Numbered from the stretch's first letter, positions 18,152-28,014 are shown. The stretch is 64,000 bases of DNA from Berkiella sp963829835 (GCA_963829835.1 CAWHKC010000004.1:1736001-1800000), one strand, 5' to 3'. Numbers and translations: made by a program. Notes: generated from the sequence alone by a model not told the origin.

Positions 18152-18246
18152 CTGCCTATATCAAAAGATGAACGGAGAGTTTTTCTCTTGATTGAAAGCG
18201 AATATTCGCTCACTATAACCGGGTAGTCATTTCCGGAGTTTTTGCA

Positions 18247-18570
18247 ATGATCTATTTAATAAGCCTTTTCTTTGGATACATTCAGGGCTCATTTCGAATT
18301 GTCTTAATCATTTTTTTGGTTTGTTTCATTGGCCTATTAATTGGTTCATTTGTGCCTCCGGTAGATGATATAGGTCGTTACCTCTTGTCTTGGTTTTTTT
18401 GCCCAGGTTCACTGTTGATCATGGAAGCTTTTTCAAATTTTAGTAAAGTGTTCGAAAGCGATTTAAGCTATCTTCTTTTTATGCTTATTATAGAAATATC
18501 CTTACTCATTTTCTTTTATTATTGCGGAAAAACAATTGCTAATAAAACCGGCAATATCCACAAACTGTAA
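18247..18570 (+). CDS. Small integral membrane protein
   Basis: 107 residues, three predicted hydrophobic segments (~10-33, ~45-60, ~75-97) with a conserved-looking PPVDDIGRYLLSWFFCPGS loop. Not recognised. Confidence 0.55.
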   Translation: MIYLISLFFGYIQGSFRIVLIIFLVCFIGLLIGSFVPPVDDIGRYLLSWFFCPGSLLIMEAFSNFSKVFESDLSYLLFMLIIEISLLIFFYYCGKTIANKTGNIHKL

Positions 18571-18698
18571 ATATACGATTGAAAATCTACATTATTTTTC
18601 GCAAGATTTTCTACCCCTGTTTACAATGAAATTAAAATCGGTATAATCAGTTTTCTAAATTTTATGCCATTCTACCCTGATTATGTCGGAGTTTATTC

Positions 18699-19178
18699 AT
18701 GTCAAAAGAAGGCGCATTTATAATACGAACCGGATATAAAGTAGTTGCTGAAGTCACCCTGACGCAAGAACAATTAATCCAAAAATTAAATGCATTGATG
18801 AGCACAGGAAGTGTCGTTCCGGAACATCAAAGAGAACCGGAACGTTTTAGTTTGCTAAACGTCCGAGTCTTTCCAGGTTTTGATTTCGGTATGCCCGGGG
18901 AAGGTATAGTACAAACATGGGATCCTACAGCAATACCCAACACAGAAAGATCTCCAGAAAGTTCACGAGAACACTCTCGAGAACACTCTGAAGATGAAAT
19001 GGATGGATTTCCGATGAGAATATGGAATGATGATTCCGATTCAGATGAAGAACAAGCTCCAATGCCTTTTGCGCCGCCTGCGCCCCTGTTACAATTGGCA
19101 CTACCGGTACAACCAGTTCAACCGGCACAAATAGAACCTACACGTCAGAAAATAAAGAAAAGATCTATGACAATGTAA
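18699..19178 (+). CDS. Unknown acidic, Pro-rich protein
   Basis: 159 residues behind a GGAG ribosome site. The first ~75 residues look folded (GAFIIRTGYKVVAEVTLTQE). Then comes a Ser/Arg/Glu repeat stretch (SREHSREHSEDE), an acidic run and a Pro/Ala/Gln tail (PVQPVQPAQ) ending KKRSM. Such tails are common in intracellular-pathogen effectors, but no domain is recognised. Confidence 0.5.
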   Translation: MSKEGAFIIRTGYKVVAEVTLTQEQLIQKLNALMSTGSVVPEHQREPERFSLLNVRVFPGFDFGMPGEGIVQTWDPTAIPNTERSPESSREHSREHSEDEMDGFPMRIWNDDSDSDEEQAPMPFAPPAPLLQLALPVQPVQPAQIEPTRQKIKKRSMTM

Positions 19179-19192
19179 TTGATTTGTTAGAG

Positions 19193-19220
19193 TGGGAGGT
19201 TTGGGTAATCCTCCCATTTT
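19193..19220. terminator. Intrinsic terminator between convergent genes
   Basis: TGGGAGG pairs with CCTCCCA around a 10-base loop and is followed by TTTTCT. It serves the gene ending at 19178 and overlaps the end of the convergent one. Confidence 0.75.
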
Positions 19221-19544
19221 CTATCTTAACGTTTTTAAAGGTATATCTTCATTTCCATATGAACGTGCTCGAGTTGGTCTGCGATGATCTCGAATGATTT
19301 GCGGATTTGCTCTGGATTTACCATATCTTTTGAATAGGACTTTGCTTACTTGAAGAATGGTTGTAAAGCAAATACCTATCATGAATTTATCTTCGATTGT
19401 CCGACCTAAATAAGCACCTAACAAGGCACTGAGCCCTAGCTCACCCATATCTTGTAAATTGGTTTTGCCAATTGATTTTGCGATACCCTCTATCATAAGC
19501 GTCTCCAAAAGAAAGGCGTTAAGTATAGTATCTCCAACAGTCAT
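19221..19544 (-). CDS. Small hypothetical membrane-associated protein
   Basis: 107 residues. Moderately hydrophobic helices (~5-20, ~33-50, ~55-70) with a GLSALLGAYLGR glycine-rich segment, then a basic C-terminus (RDHRRPTRARS). Not recognised; the start is unverified. Confidence 0.45.
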   Translation of the reverse strand: MTVGDTILNAFLLETLMIEGIAKSIGKTNLQDMGELGLSALLGAYLGRTIEDKFMIGICFTTILQVSKVLFKRYGKSRANPQIIRDHRRPTRARSYGNEDIPLKTLR

Positions 19545-19677
19545 TAGTATCAGCGCCTTTAAAATAGATTTTTTATGGCTTATTAATTTAGTTGATTTAG
19601 ATTCGCTACTGTTAAAAATGTCATAAAAATTCGGTAATTGATACTTATATACATAAGAATCTATGATTCATCTGCTT

Positions 19678-20019
19678 TTATTTAGCGTTCACCTCTTGTA
19701 AAAGCATGAAATCAAGCGGCTCATTGTTTGCCTTGCGTTTTTGGATGATAGAAATTAATTCATTAAATTGTTGTTGTTTTCTTTCTACATAATGTTGTGA
19801 TGGTTCTTCTATATTGAAGGGATTATTTGAATAATCAGTCACCCCCTTCGCATGCCCTTTATTCAATAAGTTCCAAGTGAAACCCCTTAAAATGGTTTCA
19901 CCGGTTGGACCAGCATCGCTCACAGTGATAGTTTGCCATGCATGATCTGACGTATATTGTGCTAATTTATCTTTAATCTTTTGAGGTTGATTCGCAAGCA
20001 TTTGTTTTAATCTCCACAT
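19678..20019 (-). pseudogene. Truncated endonuclease/exonuclease/phosphatase fragment
   Basis: 113 residues corresponding only to the beginning of an EEP-fold protein: ILRGFTWNLLNKG is the first core strand with the conserved Asn, and LDFMLLQEV carries the metal-binding Glu. A stop follows three residues later. Full members need over 220 residues, with catalytic Asp and His further on, so this is a 5' remnant. No matching remainder was found in the ~130 bases downstream. Confidence 0.65.
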
Positions 20020-20262
20020 CTGGTTGTGAAAAATATCCTTATATATTCAGGAAATATTGATATCTGGTAATTATTGCAATTATTTTATGATGATAGGTTT
20101 ATGTTTTTCTGTCGTAAAAAACGTAGTTGACTAAATGTGCGATAAATGAATGTAAATGGCAGATGAAATGATAAAGGGTCTGACCCTGACCCTTCTGGCA
20201 ACGAAGAATAGATAATGATATCTTGTTGCATCACTAACATATTCGCTTATTGAGGGCTTATC

Positions 20263-22104
20263 GTGGGTAAAATTCAATTGAGAACTGGTCAAAATATTTC
20301 AACTCAAGCGCTTGATGCAAATGTAAAAGTATATGCACCTGTCTGGGTGAAAGCAGCTTTACAGAAATTAGTACCCATATTTAAAGGCAAAATATTTCAA
20401 ATTGGTGAAATTGATCAATCTATTACTATAAAAGATGAAATGAGCTTGACGCAATTAATTGCTATTGCCAGAAATGAACAAGTGAATTGCAGTGGCGTTA
20501 TTAAGAGGGAACTCTATGATGAAGATATTACTCTTGAATCGATTATTGCTCTAAGAGATTTAGCCAAACATTGTGTGATTGTTGGAAAGGATTTTGCCAC
20601 GCATACAGGGGGATTTGGTTCCTCTTTAACAACGTTAACGCCTAAACAAGAAGTTTACATATGCGATCTATCAGGATTACAGTTCCAGCAGCAATATAAT
20701 AATGGTCGTCATGTCCTAATAGCGAGAGATGAGTTACCAAAAGGGGCACTTGATGATGAAATTTATCAAGGAACCGTTGGTAAAGATAAGCCCACATATG
20801 ATGAAGCCAGAGAGGATATTTCTGGTCGGTTTGTAGAGGGTAAATTCCATGATAAAGCTGTCTTTTTTGATACCAAAGTATATCATGATTTTATTACCCA
20901 AGATTTTGTTTTAGCAGCAATCAGTTTAAATGAACAAGCTCGTATAGCAAACGATGACATTAATTTTAAATTTTTAGCGTATGGCGTTGGTTTTTTTGCT
21001 TCTGGGTTAGGAGGAGCAGCTAGAGATCGTCTTCGTGAAAACCTAGTAAAAGGCGTATTAAAAGGCCTTGAACAATTATTAGCGATGCCCCAAAGCTATC
21101 GCTCACAAATAAAAAGATTGGAACTTCCTTTTTACATTTATGATGCTCGTTCAGAACAAGTAAATCAAGAATTATTAAAAGTTAAAAAGCTTTGTGAAGA
21201 AAATGGTATTGCGTTTTCTAGTGATAATAAAGATGCACTAACAAAAACATCGACATTAATAACCGCAACGACTAATTGCTCCGATCCCCATGCGCCTTGT
21301 GGGAATGAAATGCATCGTTGTAGCGTTGATGCGGCCATTGCGGAAAACATAGAAAGTAGAGGAAATAAATTTAGCCCAATTTGTAATCCACAGATGCAAT
21401 CTTCGTATGTGACTTTACCTTTTATAAAGCCGACATATCAGTATGATTCAAGTCAAATAGTTTTTAATTTGTCCACAGCCGTCGGTGAGCTGATAAAACA
21501 ACTGCCTCACCATGAAAATAATGATTTCAAACCAACGGCGAAGTGGTTAGATAACGGCGAGCTTCAACTCAATTTTCGGGGAGCAGATAAAAAGGGTTGG
21601 AAAAGTGCTACATCAGCTGCGATGGAATTTATAGATAGATTAAAATTAAGTGGATTTTCTGCGAATCGGTCACGGTGGGTGATTTCATTTCATGGTAAAG
21701 ACTTTGTGGATTTTGCACGTTTTTGCGCAATACCTGAAGACCAAATCAAGCAAATGTATATCGATAAGGAAATAAAAGATTATGAAAAATTCTTTCAACC
21801 GTCACCTAACCAAACCAAACCTTTAGTGATGACTCCTTTCTCAAGCTCAAAGGCTGAAACGTCTACTGCCCAAACTTCTACTTCTACAGCAAAAATTTTG
21901 GTGTCCGGAGCCATAGTATCTGTTTTAGGTGCCCTAACTGCTGAAATAACTAACCAAAATCCACTCATTGGTGCAGCGGCAGGTCTAGTAACAGGCATGG
22001 TGGGAGGATATTTTGTATCAAATAGGTGTATAAGAAAATCAAAACCAGTCGATACAGCTGATGCAAATAGACTTGAAAAAAAGAAAGATTTACGTCTTTT
22101 ATAA
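20263..22104 (+). CDS. Large unknown protein, paralogue of the gene at 63573
   Basis: 613 residues from a GTG. The N-terminal ~140 residues align with the partial gene at the right edge of the window (DANVKVYAPVWVK / DANVKIFAPAWVE; IAIARNE; ALRDLAKHCVIVGKD). A Cys/His-rich stretch (~340-375, including CSDPHAPCGNEMHRC) could bind metal. The C-terminus has two Gly/Ala membrane segments (~547-585) and a short basic tail. No known domain is recognised. The tail-anchored, paralogous layout suggests a membrane-targeted effector or surface protein (inference). Confidence 0.7.
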   Translation: MGKIQLRTGQNISTQALDANVKVYAPVWVKAALQKLVPIFKGKIFQIGEIDQSITIKDEMSLTQLIAIARNEQVNCSGVIKRELYDEDITLESIIALRDLAKHCVIVGKDFATHTGGFGSSLTTLTPKQEVYICDLSGLQFQQQYNNGRHVLIARDELPKGALDDEIYQGTVGKDKPTYDEAREDISGRFVEGKFHDKAVFFDTKVYHDFITQDFVLAAISLNEQARIANDDINFKFLAYGVGFFASGLGGAARDRLRENLVKGVLKGLEQLLAMPQSYRSQIKRLELPFYIYDARSEQVNQELLKVKKLCEENGIAFSSDNKDALTKTSTLITATTNCSDPHAPCGNEMHRCSVDAAIAENIESRGNKFSPICNPQMQSSYVTLPFIKPTYQYDSSQIVFNLSTAVGELIKQLPHHENNDFKPTAKWLDNGELQLNFRGADKKGWKSATSAAMEFIDRLKLSGFSANRSRWVISFHGKDFVDFARFCAIPEDQIKQMYIDKEIKDYEKFFQPSPNQTKPLVMTPFSSSKAETSTAQTSTSTAKILVSGAIVSVLGALTAEITNQNPLIGAAAGLVTGMVGGYFVSNRCIRKSKPVDTADANRLEKKKDLRLL

Positions 22105-22321
22105 ACGAGCTAATCTAAATAGGCAGGAGTCAGATGAGAAAAAAACGCTGCACTCCTGCTGAGCTGCACCCATTCTCAATAATCTATCATCCATTCGTGA
22201 GCTAAATTCCGCCCTTCATCCAAACTAGTCTATTTTACGACATACATTTAGACTTCTAACATATATCGTGGGGCTGAAAAGTAACTAATTGACATATCTT
22301 AAATGAGTTTGGAGAGTTTTT

Positions 22322-22996
22322 ATGTTAGATGCCATTTTTAAATTCCTGGCTGGCGGCGAAGATGACTATGCCTATTATCTATTAGAAGTCTCAAGAAGAG
22401 GCAATTTAAACCACGTCAAAAGTCTATTAGCTGATCCAAATATTTTAAATGTAGCAGCCGCTGAAAACAATGAAGCATTAATAGCTGCTGCAAGAAATGG
22501 CCATACCGAAGTTGTTCGCGAGTTGATGAAAGTAAAAGTTGTTTCTGACATGGAACAAGATCCCCTCAATGTAAATTGTGCATTAAAAGAAGCTGCGGAG
22601 TATGGAAGAACGGATGTCTTTATGGTTTTACTTGAAAATCCAGAAGTTAAAGAAAAATTCATGAAACATGATTTAAATGTGCTTAAGTTAGCACTAGCTC
22701 GTAGAGCTACAGAGATTGTTATCAAAGCACTAACATCACCAGCCGTTATTAAAATCGTTACTGAAAATTCAAAAGAATATTTAAGAGCCGCTGATTTATC
22801 TGGACGTAATAATTACCTTGAGGCCATTTTTGAAGTTTTGCCAGAGCAAGAGAGAGAGAAAGCCATCACTCACTATGTGAATGCAAAACATGAAGATATG
22901 CTTAGTCAATTCAAGATATCAATTGAACCAAAAGGGAAAGCTGCTGCTCCTGTAAATCAAAAAAATGTAAATGGTAAAAGAGCTGAGCCGTCGTAG
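22322..22996 (+). CDS. Ankyrin-repeat protein
   Basis: 224 residues, ATG behind TTGGAGAG. At least four degenerate ankyrin units: SRRGNLNHVKSLLADP, ARNGHTEVVRELM, AEYGRTDVFMVLLENP and a final unit with SGRNNYLEAIFEV. The C-terminal tail (KGKAAAPVNQ...NGKR) is basic. A decayed paralogue lies at 46968-47325. Ankyrin proteins mediate protein binding; an effector role is typical of the lineage but unproven here. Confidence 0.75.
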   Translation: MLDAIFKFLAGGEDDYAYYLLEVSRRGNLNHVKSLLADPNILNVAAAENNEALIAAARNGHTEVVRELMKVKVVSDMEQDPLNVNCALKEAAEYGRTDVFMVLLENPEVKEKFMKHDLNVLKLALARRATEIVIKALTSPAVIKIVTENSKEYLRAADLSGRNNYLEAIFEVLPEQEREKAITHYVNAKHEDMLSQFKISIEPKGKAAAPVNQKNVNGKRAEPS

Positions 22997-23110
22997 AGAG
23001 TGCTGAGTACTGAAAGTTTTAACTGTTTCATAACAAAAATCTGGCTTTTGTAGATAAATATCGATTATTCTAAAAGTCTAAGCGAAAGGCCATAAAACCA
23101 AGGAGGGTTT

Positions 23111-24646
23111 ATGATTTCTTTTAGCGAAGCTCTTCCCGTAGAAATGCAACTGTGGGTTTTGGCTGATTTGATTTACAGTAGAGATTTCCCCAGTAGCCTT
23201 ATACGATTTTCGCAAGGGAATCAAGATGGTTTGATCTTAGGGCGCGATAATCAAATTTGGCGTCAAGCGATTCGATTTTACTTTCCTTATATTGAAGCAT
23301 TGGCATTCACTAAAGAACCAAATGTTAATGAAGGATTTAAAGATAACGCTTACCAACATTTCAAAACTTTATATAAACGTTGCTCATCAATTTTAAAAAG
23401 TGAAAATATTGCTTTTAGTGACTATGTTAAAGCGATGTTGAATGAGTGGAGAGATATTCCCGTTGAAAAACACGCAGTGCTAATCGGACTGTCTGTCGCA
23501 GCTGGTCAACAAAAAGTGTTTAGTCATGACCAGTTATCACTAGCGAAAAACTACACTTTGCTTTTTAGTGCAGCATTAGGCAATAAAACCACTTTTATTA
23601 ACGTTATGAATGATGCTGTGCCACCCACAGATGATTTTAAACGTCGCGCGATGATTGTTACATCCGAATATGGATTTTTGTCACTTTGCACACATCTTTT
23701 GTCGCATGCAAATGCTGCTTTGGATAGAAAAACATTAAGTGATGCCTTCTTAAACGCCTGTACCTTTGGGTATATCAAGATAGTGCAAGTGTTCTTAAGC
23801 CAACCTTTGGTACAAACGCTTACATTTTATTTAGCAAAAGCGTTATATCTTGCATGTATGCATGGGAAGGCTGCAATAGTCGTTGAGCTTTTGAAAAATG
23901 CACACCTCAAAGCAAATCATCTTGCATTAAAAGATGCCACAAGGAGCGCTGTCACTTTTTCTCATTTGGGGCCATTAGAAGTTTTATTACAAGAAGTGTC
24001 ATTAGCAAAAGATAATTTGCTGATGATTGATCTGCTAAAAATGAGTGTAGAAAGATCAAATGCAGATATGACGGCCATGATCTTAGCACAAGCCAAAGTC
24101 AATTTCCCGCTGATTGTCATCTTAGATGCCATTCAAAGAGCGATTGATAACGAAGATGACAAAACTGCTCTAGCCATTTTAAAAGGAAAAATGCAAACAA
24201 TATCACCTTACGCGCGACGAAATATATTATATAGTAGCGCAGAGAAAGGCCGAGCAGCAATTGTAGATTATTTATTGGAAAATGATCCAAAGACATTTAA
24301 TTCACAAAATATTGGCCAGGCATTGAGATTAGCTGCGTCAAATCATCATACCGAATTAGTAATATCTCTTATGCAAAAAAGTGGTGATAAAATTTGTGAG
24401 TCTGATAAAAAATATATTATGTCTATGCCCTGTTATGCATCCTCAATCCTCTTAAGAATGCTTAGTGGTATTGGTGAAATAGAAGAGTTAACCTCTCAAT
24501 TTGAACACTTTTCATTGGAGGATGCTACCAAATCTGAAGGTAAAGAAAATGTGTGCTTGATGCAATTTGGTTCTGTGAAGGCTTGCGTTAAAAGCATTGA
24601 TGATCGCATTAAGCAGCAAAGTCAATCTTTTAAAAAGCGATTTTAA
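23111..24646 (+). CDS. F-box-like plus ankyrin-repeat protein
   Basis: 511 residues, ATG behind GGAGGG. Residues ~8-58 fit the F-box pattern: LPVEMQLWVLADLI, then a Leu/Ile core, then NQIWRQAIRFYFP (the W-x(3)-F ending). After a helical linker, ankyrin-type repeats follow from ~150 to ~455 (AALGNKTTFINVM, TSEYGFLSLCTHLL, CTFGYIKIVQVFL, CMHGKAAIVVELL, AEKGRAAIVDYLL, ASNHHTELVISLM). F-box plus ankyrin is a eukaryotic ubiquitin-ligase adaptor layout, known among bacterial effectors from Legionella AnkB. The F-box call rests on pattern only. Confidence 0.7.
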   Translation: MISFSEALPVEMQLWVLADLIYSRDFPSSLIRFSQGNQDGLILGRDNQIWRQAIRFYFPYIEALAFTKEPNVNEGFKDNAYQHFKTLYKRCSSILKSENIAFSDYVKAMLNEWRDIPVEKHAVLIGLSVAAGQQKVFSHDQLSLAKNYTLLFSAALGNKTTFINVMNDAVPPTDDFKRRAMIVTSEYGFLSLCTHLLSHANAALDRKTLSDAFLNACTFGYIKIVQVFLSQPLVQTLTFYLAKALYLACMHGKAAIVVELLKNAHLKANHLALKDATRSAVTFSHLGPLEVLLQEVSLAKDNLLMIDLLKMSVERSNADMTAMILAQAKVNFPLIVILDAIQRAIDNEDDKTALAILKGKMQTISPYARRNILYSSAEKGRAAIVDYLLENDPKTFNSQNIGQALRLAASNHHTELVISLMQKSGDKICESDKKYIMSMPCYASSILLRMLSGIGEIEELTSQFEHFSLEDATKSEGKENVCLMQFGSVKACVKSIDDRIKQQSQSFKKRF

Positions 24647-24659
24647 GGAATGTAACCTA

Positions 24660-25253
24660 TTAATAATGAACACTGACTTGTGTTAAACCCTCTTGTACAA
24701 AATCTTCATTTAACCATTGCGCATCCTCAGGTGACATTCTGACACAACCATGGCTAGCATTATAATTCGGAACAGAATTTGAGCCATGCAATGCATAACC
24801 GCCATGAAAAAACATACAATAAGGCATGGGCGCGCCACCGCGACCTACAGGGAAAATGGTTGATTTACAGTCTTCTCCACCTTTTCTATAGATGGTGAAT
24901 GTGCCAGTAACAGTTTCGCATTCCCGATCAATATCTGCACAATACTCTTTCCCACCGGAAACGTGTCCCGAACGAATTAGCATACCATCATTATCATAGG
25001 CACTCCAAGAAAGAGTATTCAAATTGACTTCAATCATATCTTTAGCGTGCTGAACTGTATTGTTGTTATCAAAAGTGATATTCGTTTTATTGGTTTTCAT
25101 CTGAGATTGAGTGTTATCAATAGGATAAGCCACAATGGAATTGGGACTAATTTGATGGCAAGTAAAAGCACCTGAGTTACATAAATCTGGCATCTCAGTA
25201 CTAAGCGCTGTTGAAGTGATGAACGTTAATGTTATCAGCGTATTTTTTTGCAT
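24660..25253 (-). CDS. L,D-transpeptidase (YkuD family), copy 1
   Basis: About 197 residues; the ATG at 25253 gives a signal peptide (MQKNTLITLTFITSTALST). The YkuD domain ends in the catalytic motif HGSNSVPNYNASHGCVRM, where Cys is the nucleophile and the two His assist. Family function: 3-3 peptidoglycan cross-linking or lipoprotein anchoring in the periplasm. A second copy lies 1 kb away at 26257-26988. Confidence 0.85.
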   Translation of the reverse strand: MQKNTLITLTFITSTALSTEMPDLCNSGAFTCHQISPNSIVAYPIDNTQSQMKTNKTNITFDNNNTVQHAKDMIEVNLNTLSWSAYDNDGMLIRSGHVSGGKEYCADIDRECETVTGTFTIYRKGGEDCKSTIFPVGRGGAPMPYCMFFHGGYALHGSNSVPNYNASHGCVRMSPEDAQWLNEDFVQEGLTQVSVHY

Positions 25254-25407
25254 ATAAGAACCTGTCAAAAGACTACAACATAATATTTGACAAATAAGAG
25301 TGTAGTTAAGTTCTCTTATCAAAGTTCTGTCGATGCCACCAGTAGTTAGAATGAGTACAAAATGGTATTGTTTAAAGAAGTCTGAAATAAGAAGGGGATA
25401 GTAGGTG

Positions 25408-26187
25408 ATGAATCAATTACCAATGCGTACTATCTATAAAAGTGTAGTTCAACTATTTGTGGACTCCTATGCTGATGTTTTTCCCTTTCTGTTTATGCTT
25501 GCCATAATTCAATACTCGACCGACTTTTTTTTCAATCCAATTGGCACTCATCAATTTTTAAATGCCATCATACAAATGATTGCGGAAATGTTATTTTCTT
25601 GTTTTGTTCTATCTGCTTTATATCAAAGACGCCATCAGGATAAAATTTCCTACAGTGAAGTATTTAGCCAAGGGTTACTAAAGGTTATACCGATGATTGG
25701 AGCATCCATAATATTATTGTTTCCTATCATTGTATTTATGCTAGTTGCTTTCGCCTTATTGTTTATGCTTAATATGCCCTTATCTACCATGTATAGTGCA
25801 TTGACTATTGTAGCGATTATTGGACTTCTATATTTTTTCATAGTTTTTACTTATTGCTATGTTGTAGGTGTGTTGATTGTTTGTGAAGGTGAAGGTCCTT
25901 GGAATGGTATTAAAAAAAGCTGGAAAATGGTGCGGGGCCATTGGCTGAAAACATTCTTATTATTGCTAAGTCTCAGTGTTATAATCGGTATCGTCAATTG
26001 GATTTTAATTAAAACAGTGGGTAAATTATATGCCAAAGAATTTATTACTTTATTACTATTTTCCCTAGGACCAGTCTTGATGGTTGTACTCTGTGAGCAA
26101 TTAGAAAATATCTCTGAAAAAACACCAACGCAAACACCCTCAAGTATCCCAAAAAGTCCTTCGAGAATTACAGAACTTACTGAATAA
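25408..26187 (+). CDS. Multi-pass membrane protein (YciC-like)
   Basis: 259 residues with about six hydrophobic segments and a conserved-looking CEGEGPWNGIKKSWKMVRG loop, as in YciC/GDPD-membrane-domain-like proteins. The start is taken at ATG 25408; GTG 25405 precedes it. The C-terminus is Pro/Ser-rich. It lies between the two L,D-transpeptidases, so an envelope role is plausible but not shown. Confidence 0.6.
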   Translation: MNQLPMRTIYKSVVQLFVDSYADVFPFLFMLAIIQYSTDFFFNPIGTHQFLNAIIQMIAEMLFSCFVLSALYQRRHQDKISYSEVFSQGLLKVIPMIGASIILLFPIIVFMLVAFALLFMLNMPLSTMYSALTIVAIIGLLYFFIVFTYCYVVGVLIVCEGEGPWNGIKKSWKMVRGHWLKTFLLLLSLSVIIGIVNWILIKTVGKLYAKEFITLLLFSLGPVLMVVLCEQLENISEKTPTQTPSSIPKSPSRITELTE

Positions 26188-26256
26188 AAGCCAAGGAACT
26201 TTGTATAGAAGATTATGGTCTTAGTTAAGCCTTATCACTAAGCATGGGGGTTTAAA

Positions 26257-26988
26257 TTGGACAAATATATAGCGTTCCTGATTGGATTAATAGCAGCCGT
26301 ATTAACTTCAACATCTTATGCCGCTTATTATAGCGGTGGCTATGGGTATAGTCGACCTCAGGTGAAATGGGTTTGTAATCCCTACAATAATAACTGTCGC
26401 AAAGTTTACTACCCGCAGGGCAGATATACTGAGTATGAAAGAAATAGATGGCCGAAAAACTTTCGTAAAAAAAAGGTGGCCAAAAACACGGAACCAAAAC
26501 ATGTTTTTGTGGCGCCTCCTGAAAAAATTGAAAAAACAAACATTATTAATGTTAATTTGGCGCATGGTACCTGGGGAGCGTATGATTCTGAAGGAAATTT
26601 AGTTAATTCTGGGCATGTTTCTGGTGGTAAAAGTTTCTGCCCAGACATTAACAAAAAATGTAAAACTGTGACTGGTACTTTCAAGGTATATGAAAAAAGA
26701 GGATCGAACTGTAAATCAAAAATATTTCCCGTTGGTAAAGGCGGCGCGCCCATGCCTTATTGCATGTTTTTTCACGAAGGGTATGCAATGCACGGTTCCA
26801 ATGCAGTGCCCAATTATAATGCTAGTCATGGTTGTGTCAGAATGTCATCGGCAGATGCGCAATGGCTAAATCAAAACTTTGTCAACGTCGGAACGACTCG
26901 AGTCAATATTACTTATGATAAACTAGAGCCGAAAGAGGATAAAAGTGAGCCACAAGAGAAAAAGGAATCATCGGAGAACAAAACCTAA
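26257..26988 (+). CDS. L,D-transpeptidase (YkuD family), copy 2
   Basis: 243 residues from a TTG placed 6 bases after GGGGG. It has a signal peptide (DKYIAFLIGLIAAVLTSTSYA), a Tyr/Arg/Lys-rich linker, then a YkuD domain very similar to copy 1: GHVSGGK, KIFPVGKGGAPMPYCMFFH, HGSNAVPNYNASHGCVRM. The tail is Lys/Glu-rich and may bind the cell wall electrostatically. Expression from a TTG suggests modest translation. Confidence 0.85.
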   Translation: MDKYIAFLIGLIAAVLTSTSYAAYYSGGYGYSRPQVKWVCNPYNNNCRKVYYPQGRYTEYERNRWPKNFRKKKVAKNTEPKHVFVAPPEKIEKTNIINVNLAHGTWGAYDSEGNLVNSGHVSGGKSFCPDINKKCKTVTGTFKVYEKRGSNCKSKIFPVGKGGAPMPYCMFFHEGYAMHGSNAVPNYNASHGCVRMSSADAQWLNQNFVNVGTTRVNITYDKLEPKEDKSEPQEKKESSENKT

Positions 26989-27013
26989 TAGCAGTATGCT
27001 TAGTGGCTAGTGA

Positions 27014-27541
27014 TTAACTTAATGTATTGGGATTGTTAGCTCGATGATGTTTGACTTTTTCTTCATGGGAAACGGCAAAGATAGGATCTTCTGTTTGACC
27101 AATCGCTCGTTTTAAAGTTTGTCTGTTTGTCGTATCATACTGATGTGTTATCGCAGGCCTGGATTGTGACACTAGAGAGAGCCGGTAAGCCATTTCTAAC
27201 CGTCCATTTTGATTTGCAATATTCTGAACTTCATTATTTCGGATAACATATTCAAGCACATTGGGAAGTCTTAACAAAACTTCCATTGCTTGCACATGAC
27301 CATATGCGGCTGTCCATCTTAATGCTTCATAAGAATCGTAAGCAACATACGCTTGAACGCGAGGATCTCTTAATGTAATCTCGATTATCGAAGCTGCTCC
27401 ATTTTGAATAATCAACATAAAAGCCTGATAGGAAATGCCCACAATCTGATTGCTCTCAAGTAACAATCGAGCAGTACCAAAATCATTTGAATAAAGAGCC
27501 GTCATAAATTGACTTATCGGAGAAGGAGTAAAATCTACCAT
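27014..27541 (-). CDS. Ankyrin-like small protein
   Basis: About 175 residues from the ATG at 27541 (an upstream in-frame TTG is unlikely). Ankyrin-type units: YSNDFGTARLLLES, NGAASIIEITLRDP, AAYGHVQAMEVLLRLP and NGRLEMAYRL. The C-terminus is charged. Possible host-directed adaptor; function unknown. Confidence 0.6.
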   Translation of the reverse strand: MVDFTPSPISQFMTALYSNDFGTARLLLESNQIVGISYQAFMLIIQNGAASIIEITLRDPRVQAYVAYDSYEALRWTAAYGHVQAMEVLLRLPNVLEYVIRNNEVQNIANQNGRLEMAYRLSLVSQSRPAITHQYDTTNRQTLKRAIGQTEDPIFAVSHEEKVKHHRANNPNTLS

Positions 27542-27577
27542 GAGAAGGCCTATAATGAAGTATTTAAAGTTAGGCAA

Positions 27578-28014
27578 TCTTATCAGTTTTTGATTTCAAA
27601 TTATATGCAGATAATCATATCATTTTTGTTTACTCCTTGAAATTATGTCATAAATAACATTAGGTGTGGGATAGTGCATTTCAGTTATCAAAGAAAAAAG
27701 TTTGATAAAGGAAGTTTAGAAAAAAAGGGCAAAAAATATTCAGCGTTCAAAATCTGTTCCACACTCAAAAAAAACATCACTTCAAGAAAAAACTGGAAAA
27801 GAAGACATTAGCCCGCTTCCTCCAAAGAAACCTCTTATATCTTAACATAAAGCACCGATGATTATTCCTTTTGTTACACGTCGCTCAATGTGAAATTATG
27901 TTTATATTTTTTTACCACATTTTATATAAAAATATAACGGTAAAAAATATGACTTGTTTTTGAATTCTACCCAACTATAATTTCATATTCTCAATCCTAT
28001 TCTGAGATCTCAAT
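27578..28014. other. Intergenic region, no gene supported
   Basis: AT-rich, about 440 bases between divergent genes. No open frame with coding character was found on either strand. It must hold the promoter of the giant gene at 28015, but no clear -35/-10 pair stands out. Confidence 0.4.

Noticed and set aside
20174..20194. AAGGGTC/GACCCTT hairpin before the 20263 gene
   Set aside because: Seven base pairs only, no T-run and no clear role; too weak to list as terminator or riboswitch.
22123..22159. GCAGGAGT/ACTCCTGC inverted repeat after the 20263 gene
   Set aside because: An 8-bp stem with a 21-base loop and no T-run; not convincing as a terminator.
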